Shown here one piece after another: positions 1 through 9,298 of a stretch of 64,000 nt of DNA (position 1 is the first letter of the stretch; the number at the start of each line of letters is the position of its first letter). The DNA comes from an uncultured Tateyamaria sp. Its GTDB lineage: Bacteria > Pseudomonadota > Alphaproteobacteria > Rhodobacterales > Rhodobacteraceae. Location: contig NZ_CANNCF010000001.1 of NCBI RefSeq assembly GCF_947503045.1, forward strand, positions 1,240,001-1,304,000, given 5' to 3'. The position numbers and the translations under genes are program-made. The notes beneath the pieces were generated by a model. The model saw nothing but the letters and a program-made list of their open reading frames with translations. It did no database searches and was not told the origin of the DNA.

Positions 1-1551
1 TTCGATGCGGATGCCGAACGCCCCTTCGCGGTAATAGCCGGGCTCATTGGACAGGATCATGCCGGGTTGGAACGGCACATGGCTGACCCGACTGAGCCTC
101 TGTGGCCCCTCGTGCACGGACAGATAGGCGCCCACGCCGTGGCCCAGCCCGTGATCAAAATCCTGATGCGCATACCAAAGGGGGGCGCGTCCGATGGCCT
201 CGATATCGCGCCCCGCCAGCCCCTTGGGCCAGATCAGGCGGGACATGGCGATCATGCCCATCAGCACGCGGGTAAAGGCGGCGCGGGCCTCTGGCGGTGG
301 GGTGCCGATGACAATTGTGCGGGTGATGTCGGTGGTGCCATCCAGATATTGCCCGCCGCTGTCCAGCACGATCAACTGGCCGTCTTCCAGCGTGCTGTCC
401 GTCTCTTCGGTCACGCGGTAATGCATGATGGCGCCGTTGGGTCCGGTGCCTGCGATGGTCTCGAAACTGATGTCCTGCAGGGCGTTGTCGCGGCGGCGGA
501 ACCCTTCAAGCTGGCTGACCACCTGGGTTTCGCGCAGCGTGCCGGGGGCTTGCCCGTCCAGCCAGGCCAGCAGTTCGACCACAGCCGCCCCGTCGCGCAG
601 ATGCGCCTCGGCGCTGCCCGCGATTTCGGCCGCGTTCTTACAGGCCTTGGGCAGGGCGCAAGGGTCGTCGCCCCATTGCACGCGGGTTCCGACGGCATCG
701 GCGACACTCATGGGAACCGAGGATTTCTCGAGGCGCACGGGGCCTTCCAGTGCTTCAAGGGCTGCCAGAAACGCATCCGGCATGTGGCAGGTTAGATCTG
801 ACCCCAGATGGTCGCGCACCTCGGCGAGCTTGGCGGCGTCCATGAACAGATCGACCGCGCCGTCGCTGTGCAGTATGGCAAAGCCTTGCGCGATCGGATT
901 GCGCGGGATGTCGGCGCCGCGGATATTGAGCAGCCAGCAGATCGAGTCGGGCAGGGTGATAACGGCGCAGGCCGCCCCGGCCTCAGCGAGGGCCTTGCCC
1001 AGACGTGCGCGCTTGTCCGCGTGGCTTTCGCCCGCAAATTCGATGGGGTGTACCTTGGCGGGCCGCGCTGCGGGGCCGGGTTGATCGGCCCAGACGCGGT
1101 CGACCAGATTGTCCACCTGCACCAGTTCGATTTCAGTACCGCTCAGCCCCTTGCGGGCCTGTTCGATCTGTCCCGGCGTATGCAGCCACGGATCAAATCC
1201 AACGCGCCCGCCACCCGGCAGTTGCTCTTTCAACCAGTCGGCAAGGCTCACATCGGGCCAGGGCACGGGGGTGTAGACATCCGCCACCTGCGCCTTGACC
1301 TGCGTGCGATAACGCCCGTCGATGAATACGCCAGCCACGTCTCGCAAAACGGCGGCAAACCCGGCGGACCCCGTAAACCCGGTCAGCCAGGCCAGACGTT
1401 CGTCCCGGGCCGAGACATATTCGCCCTGATGGGCGTCCGCGCGGGGCACGAGAAATCCATCTAGCCCTTCGCCAGCAATTTCAGCGCGCAATGCCGCCAG
1501 CCGGGGCGGGCCCTGTTCGGGCCGCGCTGTCACTTCAAAAGATTGAAACAT
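1..1551 (-). CDS. Xaa-Pro aminopeptidase (M24B), 3' end cut by window edge
   Basis: Metallopeptidase of the aminopeptidase P family, which removes an N-terminal residue preceding proline; the family is normally cytoplasmic. About 517 residues are visible and the family is usually near 600, so the C-terminus lies outside the window. It shows two creatinase-like N-terminal segments and then the M24 pita-bread domain: Asp ligands in VLDSGGQYLDGTTDITR, a His in HGLGHGVGAYLSVHEGP, a Glu in SNEPGYY, and the final Glu ligand in GIRIE, which is where the window begins. Start ATG (1549-1551) follows a purine-rich AGAAGGGGGA. It lies downstream of cobT on the same strand, with a weak terminator-like run between them, so it probably has its own promoter. 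The identity is secure from the metal motif; substrate preference is inferred from the family. Confidence 0.93.
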   Translation of the reverse strand, partial: MFQSFEVTARPEQGPPRLAALRAEIAGEGLDGFLVPRADAHQGEYVSARDERLAWLTGFTGSAGFAAVLRDVAGVFIDGRYRTQVKAQVADVYTPVPWPDVSLADWLKEQLPGGGRVGFDPWLHTPGQIEQARKGLSGTEIELVQVDNLVDRVWADQPGPAARPAKVHPIEFAGESHADKRARLGKALAEAGAACAVITLPDSICWLLNIRGADIPRNPIAQGFAILHSDGAVDLFMDAAKLAEVRDHLGSDLTCHMPDAFLAALEALEGPVRLEKSSVPMSVADAVGTRVQWGDDPCALPKACKNAAEIAGSAEAHLRDGAAVVELLAWLDGQAPGTLRETQVVSQLEGFRRRDNALQDISFETIAGTGPNGAIMHYRVTEETDSTLEDGQLIVLDSGGQYLDGTTDITRTIVIGTPPPEARAAFTRVLMGMIAMSRLIWPKGLAGRDIEAIGRAPLWYAHQDFDHGLGHGVGAYLSVHEGPQRLSRVSHVPFQPGMILSNEPGYYREGAFGIRIE

Positions 1552-1574
1552 GCCCGTCCCCCTTCTCTGATTTG

Positions 1575-1595
1575 AAAAAATCCCCCCCGGAGGGC
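1575..1595 (-). terminator. Weak terminator-like element after cobT
   Basis: On the minus strand a short GC-rich inverted segment (CCCTCC followed by a G run) leads into six T residues, between the cobT stop and the pepP-like start. The stem is short and imperfect. The position fits, but termination is only a guess. Confidence 0.3.
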
Positions 1596-1600
1596 CGATC

Positions 1601-3478
1601 TCAGCTTGCGCGCTTCATCCCCATGACGCGGGCGCGGGCCCGTGGGTCGCTGTCAAACAGGGCGGCAAGCTGTTCTGTCATGGCCCCGGCCAACTGTTCC
1701 ACATCCGTGATTGTCACAGCCCGGTCGTAATAGCGGGTGACGTCATGACCGATGCCGATGGCCAGCAACTCGACCGCGCGCTTGCGTTCGACCATGGCGA
1801 TCACGTCGCGCAGGTGCTTTTCAAGGTAGTTGGCGGGGTTCACCGACAGGGTGCTGTCATCGACCGGGGCACCATCGGAAATCACCATCAGAATCTTGCG
1901 CGCCTCTGGGCGATGCACCATGCGGCGGTGCGCCCATTCCAGCGCCTCGCCGTCGATGTTTTCCTTCAATAGGCCTTCCTTCATCATCAGCCCCAGATTG
2001 GGGCGGGTGCGGCGCCATGGGGCGTCAGCGGATTTGTAGATGATGTGGCGCAGATCATTGAGGCGACCGGGCTGGGCCGGGCGACCATCGTTCAGCCATG
2101 CCTCGCGGGCAAGGCCGCCTTTCCACGCGCGGGTGGTAAAGCCGAGAATTTCGACCTTGACGTTGCAGCGTTCCAGCGTGCGGGCAAGCACATCCGCACA
2201 GATCGCTGCGATGGAAATGGGGCGGCCACGCATGGATCCGGAATTGTCCAGCAGCAGCGTCACGCAAGTGTCACGGAATTCTGTGTCTTTTTCGACCTTG
2301 AAGGATAGGGGCGTGGTCGGGTTGGCCACAACGCGCGCAAGGCGACCCGCATCCAGAGTGCCTTCCTCCAGGTCGAACTCCCAGGACCGATTCTGCTGAG
2401 CCTGCAGGCGGCGCTGCAGCTTGTTGGCCAACCGACTCACCGCACCTTTCAGCGGCTCAAGCTGCTGGTCCAGATAGGCGCGCAGACGCTCCAACTCGAC
2501 CGGTTCAGCTAGGTCTTCGGCGGCAATTTCCTCATCATGTTCAGAGAGATAGACCTGATAGTTTGGGTCGGCCTCGGACATGGGTTGCGGGGGCGGAGGT
2601 TCAAGCGGAGCCTCGCCATCAGGCATCTCGGCCTCTTCGCCAAGCTCCTGATCGGCCATGTCATCCATCGACACTTGGGCCTGCGACGCATCCTGCTGTT
2701 CTTCCTGCGACGATTCAGGCGAGGCGTCCTCGTCCTCCTGATCCTGATCGTCCTGTCCGGTGCTGTCGGGGTCCTGATCCTCGTCCTGACCTTCTTCGGC
2801 CTCGTCCTCCTGATCCTCGTCGATCTGGTCGGGGTCATCACCCAACTGATCGCCATAACCAAGGTCGGAAATCACCTGCCGCGCGAAACGGGCAAAGGCG
2901 GACTGGTCGTCCAGAATGTCGTCAATGTTCTCAAGTGTGCCGCCCGCCTGATCCTCGATAAAGCCGCGCCACAGGTCCATCGCGTTTTGCGCGCCACCGG
3001 GCAGATCGCGGCCCGTGGCGAGGTGACGGACAAGGTAGCCCGCGGCCGCCGCCAAGGGCACGTCGCTGGCCTGTTTGACCTGATCATAGCCGCGGCGCAT
3101 CGCGTCATTCTTGATCTTGGCGTCGATATTGCCTGCGGTTCCGGGCATGTCCCGCGCACCCATCGCCTCGCAGCGCGCGGTCTCCATCGCCTCATACAGA
3201 TCGCGGGCCATTTCGCCTTGCGGGACATAGCGCGCATGGGTCTGGCCATTGTGATAGCGGCGGTGCAGGGCGAGGGCGTCAGCAGTACCGCGCGCCAGCA
3301 TCACCTCGTCCCGCGTCATGCGGCGGGACACCTGCGGCAAGCGCATCGCATCGCCCGACACGCCCGAGGGGTCGACCGAATAGGACACGTTCAACTCGGG
3401 ATCATTCGCCATGACCTTAGTGGCCTCGGCAAGGGCCTTTTTGAACGGATCGGCGGGGTTGTCGTTTTGAGTGCTCAT
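1601..3478 (-). CDS. cobT: Cobaltochelatase subunit CobT
   Basis: Part of the aerobic (CobNST) cobaltochelatase that inserts Co2+ into hydrogenobyrinate a,c-diamide during cobalamin synthesis. The 625 residues comprise an N-terminal CobT domain (about 1-205), a very acidic, low-complexity Asp/Glu/Gln linker (about 210-300), and a C-terminal von Willebrand A domain with the MIDAS motif DNSGSMRG at 411-418. The vWA domain is expected to contact the AAA+ partner CobS, encoded two genes upstream. ATG at 3478 overlaps the stop of the racemase-like gene by four bases (ATGA), which indicates translational coupling. The large subunit CobN is not in the window. The acidic linker also exists in characterised CobT proteins, so it is not unusual. 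Confidence 0.96.
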   Translation of the reverse strand: MSTQNDNPADPFKKALAEATKVMANDPELNVSYSVDPSGVSGDAMRLPQVSRRMTRDEVMLARGTADALALHRRYHNGQTHARYVPQGEMARDLYEAMETARCEAMGARDMPGTAGNIDAKIKNDAMRRGYDQVKQASDVPLAAAAGYLVRHLATGRDLPGGAQNAMDLWRGFIEDQAGGTLENIDDILDDQSAFARFARQVISDLGYGDQLGDDPDQIDEDQEDEAEEGQDEDQDPDSTGQDDQDQEDEDASPESSQEEQQDASQAQVSMDDMADQELGEEAEMPDGEAPLEPPPPQPMSEADPNYQVYLSEHDEEIAAEDLAEPVELERLRAYLDQQLEPLKGAVSRLANKLQRRLQAQQNRSWEFDLEEGTLDAGRLARVVANPTTPLSFKVEKDTEFRDTCVTLLLDNSGSMRGRPISIAAICADVLARTLERCNVKVEILGFTTRAWKGGLAREAWLNDGRPAQPGRLNDLRHIIYKSADAPWRRTRPNLGLMMKEGLLKENIDGEALEWAHRRMVHRPEARKILMVISDGAPVDDSTLSVNPANYLEKHLRDVIAMVERKRAVELLAIGIGHDVTRYYDRAVTITDVEQLAGAMTEQLAALFDSDPRARARVMGMKRAS

Positions 3479-4179
3479 GCAGAACCGCCTACGGAATGGT
3501 CAGACAGGGTGGCGCGCCCGGTTGCGAGATCAACCAGCACAGCCACATGAATATCAAGGGCGTCGATGACTTCATAGCCCACGTCGCGCCCGTCAAAGGC
3601 AAGATTGAGGTCCGTGCCCGCCAAAATGACCGCCTGCGCGCCCTTTTCGGCCACCAGTTTGCGCCCTTCTTCGACAAAAAAGGCGCGCTGCGCGTCAGTG
3701 CAGGCACCGATAATGGCCATATCGGTATAGGCCGTTCCAACACCGTCGACATCGTCGGGCACCACGGCACCAGTGCGTTCGAGCTGACCATAAAGCTGCG
3801 TGCGCATGACCACGCCTGTGCCCAAAAGCCCCACGGTGTCATAACCTTGCGCGGCAAAGTGCGCATCGAGCGGGGTGACCGCACTCACAAGCGGCAAGCT
3901 GGACAGCGGGATCGTCTGATCAAAACAGAAATGCCCGCCCAGCGACGTAATTGCGGCACAATCTGCGCCTGCTGCCTTCAGCCGATCAATCAGAACCGCA
4001 TAGGCCTGCGCCTGCGCTTGCGTGTTTCCGGCAAGGTTGTTGGTCAGCAGCGTATCCACATCCGCATTCACGATTGTCAGGTCCAGCGGAACTCCCGCCG
4101 CGCGCATTGCCGCGCTGAGACGTTGGTAGTAGGAAATTGTGGCCGCAGGACCAATGCCGCCGATCAGGCCGATATGCAT
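3475..4179 (-). CDS. Aspartate/glutamate racemase-fold protein lacking both catalytic cysteines
   Basis: A 234-residue protein that opens with the Asp/Glu racemase signature ([19 protein letters not shown]) and follows the family along its length. Cofactor-independent racemases use two cysteines, usually in contexts like PCNTAH and GCTE. Here the first context reads ITSLGGH (Ser79 at the Cys position) and the second ILAGTDL (Gly188 at the Cys position), so the canonical two-base mechanism should not work. The nearby Cys73 and Cys85 fall outside the motifs. It lies between cobS and cobT (14 bp after cobS, 4 bp overlap with cobT), so it is probably co-expressed with cobaltochelatase. It could be a pseudoenzyme, a hydrolase or isomerase with altered chemistry, or a passenger gene. 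Confidence 0.82.
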   Translation of the reverse strand: MHIGLIGGIGPAATISYYQRLSAAMRAAGVPLDLTIVNADVDTLLTNNLAGNTQAQAQAYAVLIDRLKAAGADCAAITSLGGHFCFDQTIPLSSLPLVSAVTPLDAHFAAQGYDTVGLLGTGVVMRTQLYGQLERTGAVVPDDVDGVGTAYTDMAIIGACTDAQRAFFVEEGRKLVAEKGAQAVILAGTDLNLAFDGRDVGYEVIDALDIHVAVLVDLATGRATLSDHSVGGSA

Positions 4180-4193
4180 CCCGCCTCCGCGCC

Positions 4194-5180
4194 CTAACCC
4201 AAGCTCACGCTCGCCGCTGATTCCGGCAGTTCCTCGTCAAACAGGCGCTGATAGAACTCGGCCACGGTCTGGCGCTCCAGTTCGTCGCATTTGTTGAGGA
4301 AAGACAGGCGGAAGGCATAACCGACATTGCGGAAGATTTCGGCGTTTTGCGCCCATGCGATCACCGTCCGGGGTGACATCACGGTCGAAAGGTCCCCGTT
4401 CATGAAGGCGGTGCGAGTGAGGTCGGCGACCGTCACCATTTGCTTGACCGTCTTGCGCCCCTCGGCGGTGTTGTAATGCGGGTTCTTGGACAGAACGATG
4501 GCCGTCTCTGCATCAATGCTCAGGTAGTTGAGCGTCGCCACAAGGCTCCAGCGGTCCATCTGGCCCTGGTTGATCTGCTGCGTGCCGTGATAGAGGCCCG
4601 TCGTGTCGCCAAGGCCCACCGTGTTGGCGGTCGCAAAGATGCGGAAATAGGGGTGGGGTTCGATCACCGTGTTCTGATCGAGCAGTGTCAGTTTGCCGTC
4701 CACTTCCAGCACGCGCTGGATCACGAACATCACGTCCGCGCGGCCCGCATCATATTCGTCAAACACGATGGCGCAGGGGTTGCGCAGGGCCCAGGGCAGG
4801 ATTCCTTCTTGGAAATCAGTAACTTGTTTGCCGTCGCGCAACTTGATCGCATCCTTGCCGATCAGGTCGATCCGGCTGATGTGGGAATCGAGGTTCACCC
4901 GCACCGCAGGCCAGTTCAGACGCGCGGCGACCTGTTCGATATGGGTCGATTTTCCCGTCCCGTGATAGCCTTGGATCATCACGCGGCGGTTGTGGGAAAA
5001 CCCGGCAAGAATGGCGAGCGTGGTATCGGGGTCGAACTTGTAGGTGGTGTCGATCACGGGGACGCGGTCGCTGGTCTCTGCAAATCCTTTGACCATCATA
5101 TCGGTATCAATGCCGAACACCTCGCGGACGGAGATTTCTTCGCTTGGTTTTGCATTGATATCCATCGCGCCGTCCGCCAT
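4194..5180 (-). CDS. cobS: Cobaltochelatase subunit CobS (AAA+ ATPase)
   Basis: AAA+ ATPase of the CobNST cobaltochelatase, which forms the chaperone-like complex with CobT that drives cobalt insertion. The 328 residues match the usual family length. Walker [10 protein letters not shown] is at 71-79, Walker B AIVFDEYD at about 137-144, and an arginine-rich sensor region follows. The frame stays open to 5378, but ATG at 5178-5180 ([15 protein letters not shown]) is the better start because the extra 66 residues look like translated upstream region and the family begins here. It heads the cobS / racemase-like / cobT cluster. No cobalamin riboswitch is recognisable in the roughly 190 bp upstream. 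Confidence 0.96.
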   Translation of the reverse strand: MADGAMDINAKPSEEISVREVFGIDTDMMVKGFAETSDRVPVIDTTYKFDPDTTLAILAGFSHNRRVMIQGYHGTGKSTHIEQVAARLNWPAVRVNLDSHISRIDLIGKDAIKLRDGKQVTDFQEGILPWALRNPCAIVFDEYDAGRADVMFVIQRVLEVDGKLTLLDQNTVIEPHPYFRIFATANTVGLGDTTGLYHGTQQINQGQMDRWSLVATLNYLSIDAETAIVLSKNPHYNTAEGRKTVKQMVTVADLTRTAFMNGDLSTVMSPRTVIAWAQNAEIFRNVGYAFRLSFLNKCDELERQTVAEFYQRLFDEELPESAASVSLG

Positions 5181-5372
5181 TTCGCCGTTCCTTAAAGCTG
5201 TTTGCGCGCCCGGTTTGGGCGCGCTGAACGTGGTGCAACATAACGCGCGGAAGGGCAAGGGGAAGGGGGGGATACGGCGCATAAAGTGCACGACCTCTGC
5301 ACAAGCCCCGCCGCAGACTTGCACATCCGCGCGCCATAACGGGCTGGTCAGTAACGAAAAAGGATAACCTCG

Positions 5373-5834
5373 ATGCAATTCATGACTTCTCCCGCCCGGC
5401 TGCGTTGTGCCGCACTTATGGCCATCACCGGCGGCGCCGTCTCACAAACCATGTCGATCTGGGGCGGCGATTTGGCGCGGTTTCTGCCGCCGATGCTGGT
5501 GATGATTTGCGCAGGCGCTGCCGGGGCGGGGCTGGCAGGTCTGCTGCTTGCGGACGGGTTTGGTCGCAAGGGAGCGTTTGGTATGTTGTGGTCAGTCCTT
5601 GCATGGCCCATCGCGACTGCGTGCGGGGCTGTATTTGGTGCTGCAACGTTGGCGATCGAGTGGATGCGCAGCCCGGTTCAGATGGTTGCACATGCACTGG
5701 AACATGGAGCGCCGCTTGGGGTGATGGCTGTCGCAGACGGCATTGCCACCAGCCCCGCCGTGGCGGGTGTCTGGTTGGTGTCAGGGGTCGCGATGCATTA
5801 CGGCGCCCGTATCGAGCGCGCCGTAATCACTTGA
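5373..5834 (+). CDS. Small integral membrane protein, uncharacterised
   Basis: A 153-residue protein with three or four hydrophobic segments (around residues 11-28, 38-60, 70-90 and 120-140) and few charged residues, so probably an inner-membrane protein. I do not recognise the family. ATG at 5373 follows an AAAAAGGA ribosome-binding site. The gene is divergent from cobS, and its last eight bases overlap convergently with the end of the J-domain gene. Nothing in the sequence suggests a specific function. Confidence 0.7.
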   Translation: MQFMTSPARLRCAALMAITGGAVSQTMSIWGGDLARFLPPMLVMICAGAAGAGLAGLLLADGFGRKGAFGMLWSVLAWPIATACGAVFGAATLAIEWMRSPVQMVAHALEHGAPLGVMAVADGIATSPAVAGVWLVSGVAMHYGARIERAVIT

Positions 5835-6453
5835 AATTACGGCTGTCCTTGATCTGGTCCCAGGCCCAGACGACCTCTTGCAGCTGTTCTTCCTGACTGC
5901 GATCCCCGCCGTTCATGTCGGGGTGCAGCACCTTGATCAGTGCCTTGTAGGCCTTGCGCACGTCGGCCTTGGTCGCATCTGCCGTGGTCTCAAGGATTTC
6001 GATGGCCCGCTTTTCGGTGGGGGGCAGTTTGCGGGCAGCCGCATTACCGCCGCGCCCGGGGTTCTGGGTCGCGTTCTTGCCCAGCACCTGATGCGGGTCC
6101 TCGATGCCCAGACGCGCCCAGGCCCGGGCCTCCGGATCGCTCATTGGTTTGGTGGCGCGTTCCCACACCTTGTCCTTGGACTGCTGCGCGTTGATCTCGG
6201 CCTCGGTGGTGCCGTCGAAAAAGTTCCATTTCAGGTTATATTCGCGTACGTGCTGCTGGCAGAACCAGAAAAAATCATCCAGCACGTCGGGCGCTTTGGG
6301 CGCGCGGAACTTGCCCGCCTCTTCGCACCCATCGTGATCGCAAATACGGGTCGACGTCTCGGACGCGCCCGACATGCCACGACGGCCCCGCGGATTCTTC
6401 TTTTTTGCCGACGAGACGGACATATCGAAACCAAAAGGGTCAGACTTGCGCAT
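5827..6453 (-). CDS. J-domain protein (DnaJ-like co-chaperone)
   Basis: A 208-residue protein with its J domain at the C-terminus (about 145-208), including the HPD tripeptide in KVLHPDMNGGD that stimulates DnaK-type ATPases. The N-terminal 140 residues are not DnaJ-like. They carry a Cys/His-containing segment (CDHDGCEEAG, then FCQQHVREYN) that could be a small metal site. There is no Gly/Phe region or DnaJ zinc finger, so this is a specialised J protein and not dnaJ itself. It is divergent from bolA with 74 bp between the starts. Client specificity is unknown. Confidence 0.85.
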   Translation of the reverse strand: MRKSDPFGFDMSVSSAKKKNPRGRRGMSGASETSTRICDHDGCEEAGKFRAPKAPDVLDDFFWFCQQHVREYNLKWNFFDGTTEAEINAQQSKDKVWERATKPMSDPEARAWARLGIEDPHQVLGKNATQNPGRGGNAAARKLPPTEKRAIEILETTADATKADVRKAYKALIKVLHPDMNGGDRSQEEQLQEVVWAWDQIKDSRNFK

Positions 6454-6527
6454 GGGATGGTCCTTTTCGACTCAGGCGCTCAAGTTTAGGCTATGAGGGC
6501 GAGGATTGAAGGGGGTCGGAGAAAAAA

Positions 6528-6785
6528 ATGTCAGTGCGGCAGGAAATAGAAGACAAGTTGCGCGCAGCCTTTGCGCCGCGCGAGATTGCGGTGGTGGATG
6601 ACAGTGCCAGCCATGCGGGCCACGCAGGGGCCCCGGCAGCTGGAGAAAGTCACTTTAACGTCATTCTGCGCAGTGCTGAATTCAAAGGGAAAAGCCGTGT
6701 TGCCCGTCATCGGGCGGTGCATGCGGCACTGGGTTCGGACACAATTGGGCGCATCCACGCCCTTGCGCTTGATTTGGACGTTTAA
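6528..6785 (+). CDS. BolA family protein
   Basis: An 85-residue protein with the BolA layout: a short N-terminal helix (MSVRQEIEDKLRAAF), the DDSASHAGHAG loop with the His residues used for Fe-S coordination with monothiol glutaredoxins, SHFNVILRSAEFKGKSRVARHRAVHAALG, and a C-terminal IHALALDL strand. BolA proteins help traffic or sense iron-sulphur clusters and can affect transcription. ATG at 6528 is the first good start. It is divergent from the J-domain gene and convergent with the DUF4177 gene 9 bp away. Confidence 0.92.
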   Translation: MSVRQEIEDKLRAAFAPREIAVVDDSASHAGHAGAPAAGESHFNVILRSAEFKGKSRVARHRAVHAALGSDTIGRIHALALDLDV

Positions 6786-6794
6786 GTTAGGCGT

Positions 6795-7292
6795 TTAAGC
6801 ATCTGATTTTGATGCATTATCGCGATCTGTAAGACCTTTCAACGACGCTGTGACGTCGAGAATGTCCTTGGGCCCGTCATTTGCACTTTTTTGCGTATCG
6901 TCCGGTGCGTTTGGGCCCTCTTGAGCGGGCGCTTCGGGCGTGCTTTGCGCAACGGCGGGTGGTGTTTCGACACGCTCAGGCTCAGTTACCTGCTCGGCTT
7001 CGGTTTCCGCGACGGCAGGCGGCGGCAGAAGTTCGGGTTCGAAATCGTCCATCACCGCGCGAGCCTGACGGCGAAACACCAGAACATTGCGCCATTCCGT
7101 GGTGCTGCCCGTCAGGCCAGACCGTTCGACCGAGGGCAGGGTTTCGGCGCGCTGGTATTGCCACCCTTCGCCGCCCATCTCGTTCATCAGCCCCTCAAGC
7201 GCGTTGGCAAACCGCCCCTCGGGTCCCTTAATTCCGCGCCCTTTGACCCCTTTGGTCGGGGCCGGAACGACCTTGTATTCCCACGCTGACAT
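6795..7292 (-). CDS. DUF4177 domain protein with disordered C-terminus
   Basis: A 165-residue protein. The N-terminal 80 residues (MSAWEYKVVPAPTKGVKGR..., then NEMGGEGWQYQRAETLP and TEWRNVLVFRR) match the DUF4177 fold, a small alpha/beta domain of unknown role. The remaining half is Pro/Glu/Ala-rich and probably disordered. The open frame runs to 7391, but ATG at 7290-7292 has an AAGGG site upstream and begins at the domain edge. There is no signal peptide or membrane segment. Function unknown. Confidence 0.8.
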   Translation of the reverse strand: MSAWEYKVVPAPTKGVKGRGIKGPEGRFANALEGLMNEMGGEGWQYQRAETLPSVERSGLTGSTTEWRNVLVFRRQARAVMDDFEPELLPPPAVAETEAEQVTEPERVETPPAVAQSTPEAPAQEGPNAPDDTQKSANDGPKDILDVTASLKGLTDRDNASKSDA

Positions 7293-7411
7293 ATCATGCC
7301 CTTCATTTGCTTTGGCGCGCATATAGCGGGGCCCGAGGCTGGTGAAAAGCCCAGCTGAACCGGTCGGCATCATCCGCAACCCAAAGGGCACAGCGTAAGG
7401 ACGGGCGGGGC

Positions 7412-7912
7412 CTAGCGTCGTCTTAAGCCGATACTGGCCCCGACACGGGGCGGTCGGGGCAGGCTGGCATGCGCCTCCGCGAGGGCCGTGACCTTGCTCA
7501 GCACGTCATCCGGCATCGGCGCCACACGCGGCCCTGACTGATCCACATGCAGCGTCAGCGCCTCGCCCGTGGCGGCCAGCCAGCCGTCTTCGTGCCAGAG
7601 TTCCTGATAGTAATGGAACCGCTTTGCATCGAAATCGATCAGCTGGAAGGTGACCGTGACCGCATCGTTTACGTGCAATTCGCGCAGATAGCTGAGGTGA
7701 AATTCGGCCACATAGGTCGTGTTGCCGGTCCGCGCATGATAATCTGGGCCAAAGCCCATCAGAGCATAGACCTCGTCCGCACATTGATCGAACAGGACGT
7801 TGTAATAGGCCATGTTGAGGTGGCCATTATAGTCGATCCATTCGGGTTTCACGGTCATGACCGAGGATCGGAACGGGCTGGTTTGGGACACTTGGGCGGC
7901 CTTTGCAATCAA
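7412..7912 (-). CDS. Hotdog-fold acyl-CoA thioesterase
   Basis: A 166-residue hotdog protein of the 4-hydroxybenzoyl-CoA thioesterase type. The signature EWIDYNGHLNMAYYNVLFDQ carries the Asp/Asn-Gly-His active-site loop, followed by YVAEFHLSYLRELHVND on the central helix and strand. It should hydrolyse an acyl-CoA in the cytoplasm. The DYNGHLN pattern resembles thioesterases associated with carnitine/betainyl-CoA metabolism, but no carnitine genes are nearby, so the substrate is unassigned. The start at 7912 may be internal: Met19 (MTVKPEWIDYNGH) also fits the family. It is divergent from the methyltransferase gene. Confidence 0.85.
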   Translation of the reverse strand: MIAKAAQVSQTSPFRSSVMTVKPEWIDYNGHLNMAYYNVLFDQCADEVYALMGFGPDYHARTGNTTYVAEFHLSYLRELHVNDAVTVTFQLIDFDAKRFHYYQELWHEDGWLAATGEALTLHVDQSGPRVAPMPDDVLSKVTALAEAHASLPRPPRVGASIGLRRR

Positions 7913-8027
7913 CAGTATGGATCGGCAAAGTCTAGGTCAGACCCGCAGGCTTGGCCATGGCGTAAGGCGATTGCGCACCACTCTCACGGTGATACCTTGC
8001 GCGGCAAGCACCAGCAGGACATGCCCC

Positions 8028-9218
8028 ATGAGCGACACCGAGGTTCAGGCCCAATACGAGGCTTATCCCTATCCCGAACGCAAGCCCACGGACGAACGCA
8101 AGCGACTGATCACCGGCTCGCCCTCGTTGCCGGTCGAGATGGATCACTGGCTGTGGGGTGGGGCGCGCGACTGGTCGCGCCCTTTGCGCGCGCTGATCGC
8201 TGGGGGTGGCACGGGGGACGCATTGATCCAACTGGCGCAGCTGCTTCGGGACGCGGGGCGGCCTTACGAGATCACCTATCTCGACATGTCCGAGGCTGCG
8301 CGCCGGATTGCGGAAAAGCGCGCGCAGGTGCGTAAGCTCGACGGGATCAGCTTTGTCACGGGATCGTTGCTGGATGCGGGGGAACATGGCGCATTTGACT
8401 ACATCGATTGTTGTGGCGTGCTGCATCACCTCGCCGATCCGCAGGCCGGGTTTGACGCCTTGGCAGGCGCTTTGGGACCCGAGGGCGGGATGGGATGCAT
8501 GGTCTATGCACCGCATGGCCGGTCAGGAGTCTATCCGTTACAAGCTGCATTTGGTACATTGTTTCAAGGGCTTGCGCCGGAAAAACGCCTCAAGCAGGCC
8601 AAGCGTATCTTTGCCGCCCTGCCGGATGCCCACCCGTTCAAACGCAACCCGCGGCTGGTTGATCACGAGAAGGGCGATGCGGGGTTTTATGATCTGCTGC
8701 TGCACGGGCGCGACCGGCCCTTTACCATCACCGAATTGCTGAGTGCGCTCGCGGAGGCGGGCCTTGACTATGCGGGCAGCCCGGAGCCGATGCTCTACGA
8801 TCCGACACCGCTAACCGGCGATCTGCCTGCGGGGATGGACCAAGTCGCGCGGATGCAACTGGCCGAGGACCTGCGCGGCACGTTCAAGACCCATGTGGTA
8901 TATGCGAGCAAGTCAGGCCAAGTGGTACCGCCACCTTTGGGGCATGGCGATGCCGTGCCGCATCTGCGCGGCGTGGCTCCCGAAGCGCTGGCGGCGCATG
9001 TCGCTGAGACAGGCCAGATCACCATCGACACGGCGGGCGAGGCGTTCACCTTTAACGTGCCGCGCACCGCTGCCGGTGCCATCGCGCTTGTGGACGGGCG
9101 GCGCGACCTTGAACAGATCGGGCGCGGGCAGGACGGGTTTGCGCCGCTCTGGGCGCAGGTCGAGGCGGCGCTGTGCGGCTCGGGCATGATGCACTATTCG
9201 CGGATATTGGCCGTTTGA
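8028..9218 (+). CDS. Class I SAM-dependent methyltransferase with C-terminal extension
   Basis: A 396-residue protein. The N-terminal 290 residues hold a Rossmann methyltransferase domain: motif I ALIAGGGTGDALIQLA, an acidic residue after strand beta2 (TYLDMSEAARR) and FDYIDCCGVLHHLADP at motif IV. The last 100 residues form a separate alpha/beta module similar in placement to methyltransferase regulatory domains. ATG at 8028 (MSDTEVQAQYEAYPYPERKP) is chosen over the longer frame because an AGCAGGAC site precedes it and the YEAYPYPER opening is typical of the family. The acceptor molecule is not evident from the sequence or from its neighbours. Confidence 0.85.
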   Translation: MSDTEVQAQYEAYPYPERKPTDERKRLITGSPSLPVEMDHWLWGGARDWSRPLRALIAGGGTGDALIQLAQLLRDAGRPYEITYLDMSEAARRIAEKRAQVRKLDGISFVTGSLLDAGEHGAFDYIDCCGVLHHLADPQAGFDALAGALGPEGGMGCMVYAPHGRSGVYPLQAAFGTLFQGLAPEKRLKQAKRIFAALPDAHPFKRNPRLVDHEKGDAGFYDLLLHGRDRPFTITELLSALAEAGLDYAGSPEPMLYDPTPLTGDLPAGMDQVARMQLAEDLRGTFKTHVVYASKSGQVVPPPLGHGDAVPHLRGVAPEALAAHVAETGQITIDTAGEAFTFNVPRTAAGAIALVDGRRDLEQIGRGQDGFAPLWAQVEAALCGSGMMHYSRILAV

Positions 9219-9251
9219 TCCTTCGCCTTACCTGAACCGGGTGCCGCTCTC

Positions 9252-9272
9252 GCGCATCCCTTTGGGATACGC
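9252..9272 (+). terminator. Hairpin between convergent methyltransferase and gatB genes
   Basis: A nine-position stem (GCGCATCCC against GGGATACGC, one mismatch) with a TTT loop sits between two convergent stops. There is no strong T run, so it may be a weak or bidirectional terminator. Confidence 0.4.
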
Positions 9273-9298
9273 TGCCGCGCACTCAATCCAAAAGCTGT

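Noticed and set aside
2040-2900. Acidic CobT linker as an inserted or foreign segment
   Set aside because: Acidic linkers of this type are normal in CobT proteins.
5181-5372. Possible cobalamin riboswitch before cobS
   Set aside because: I looked for the B12 box and the conserved stem pattern and did not find them; the length is also marginal.
7960-7980. GTAAGGCG match considered as a sixth REP
   Set aside because: The header matches but no palindromic stem follows, so it is likely chance.
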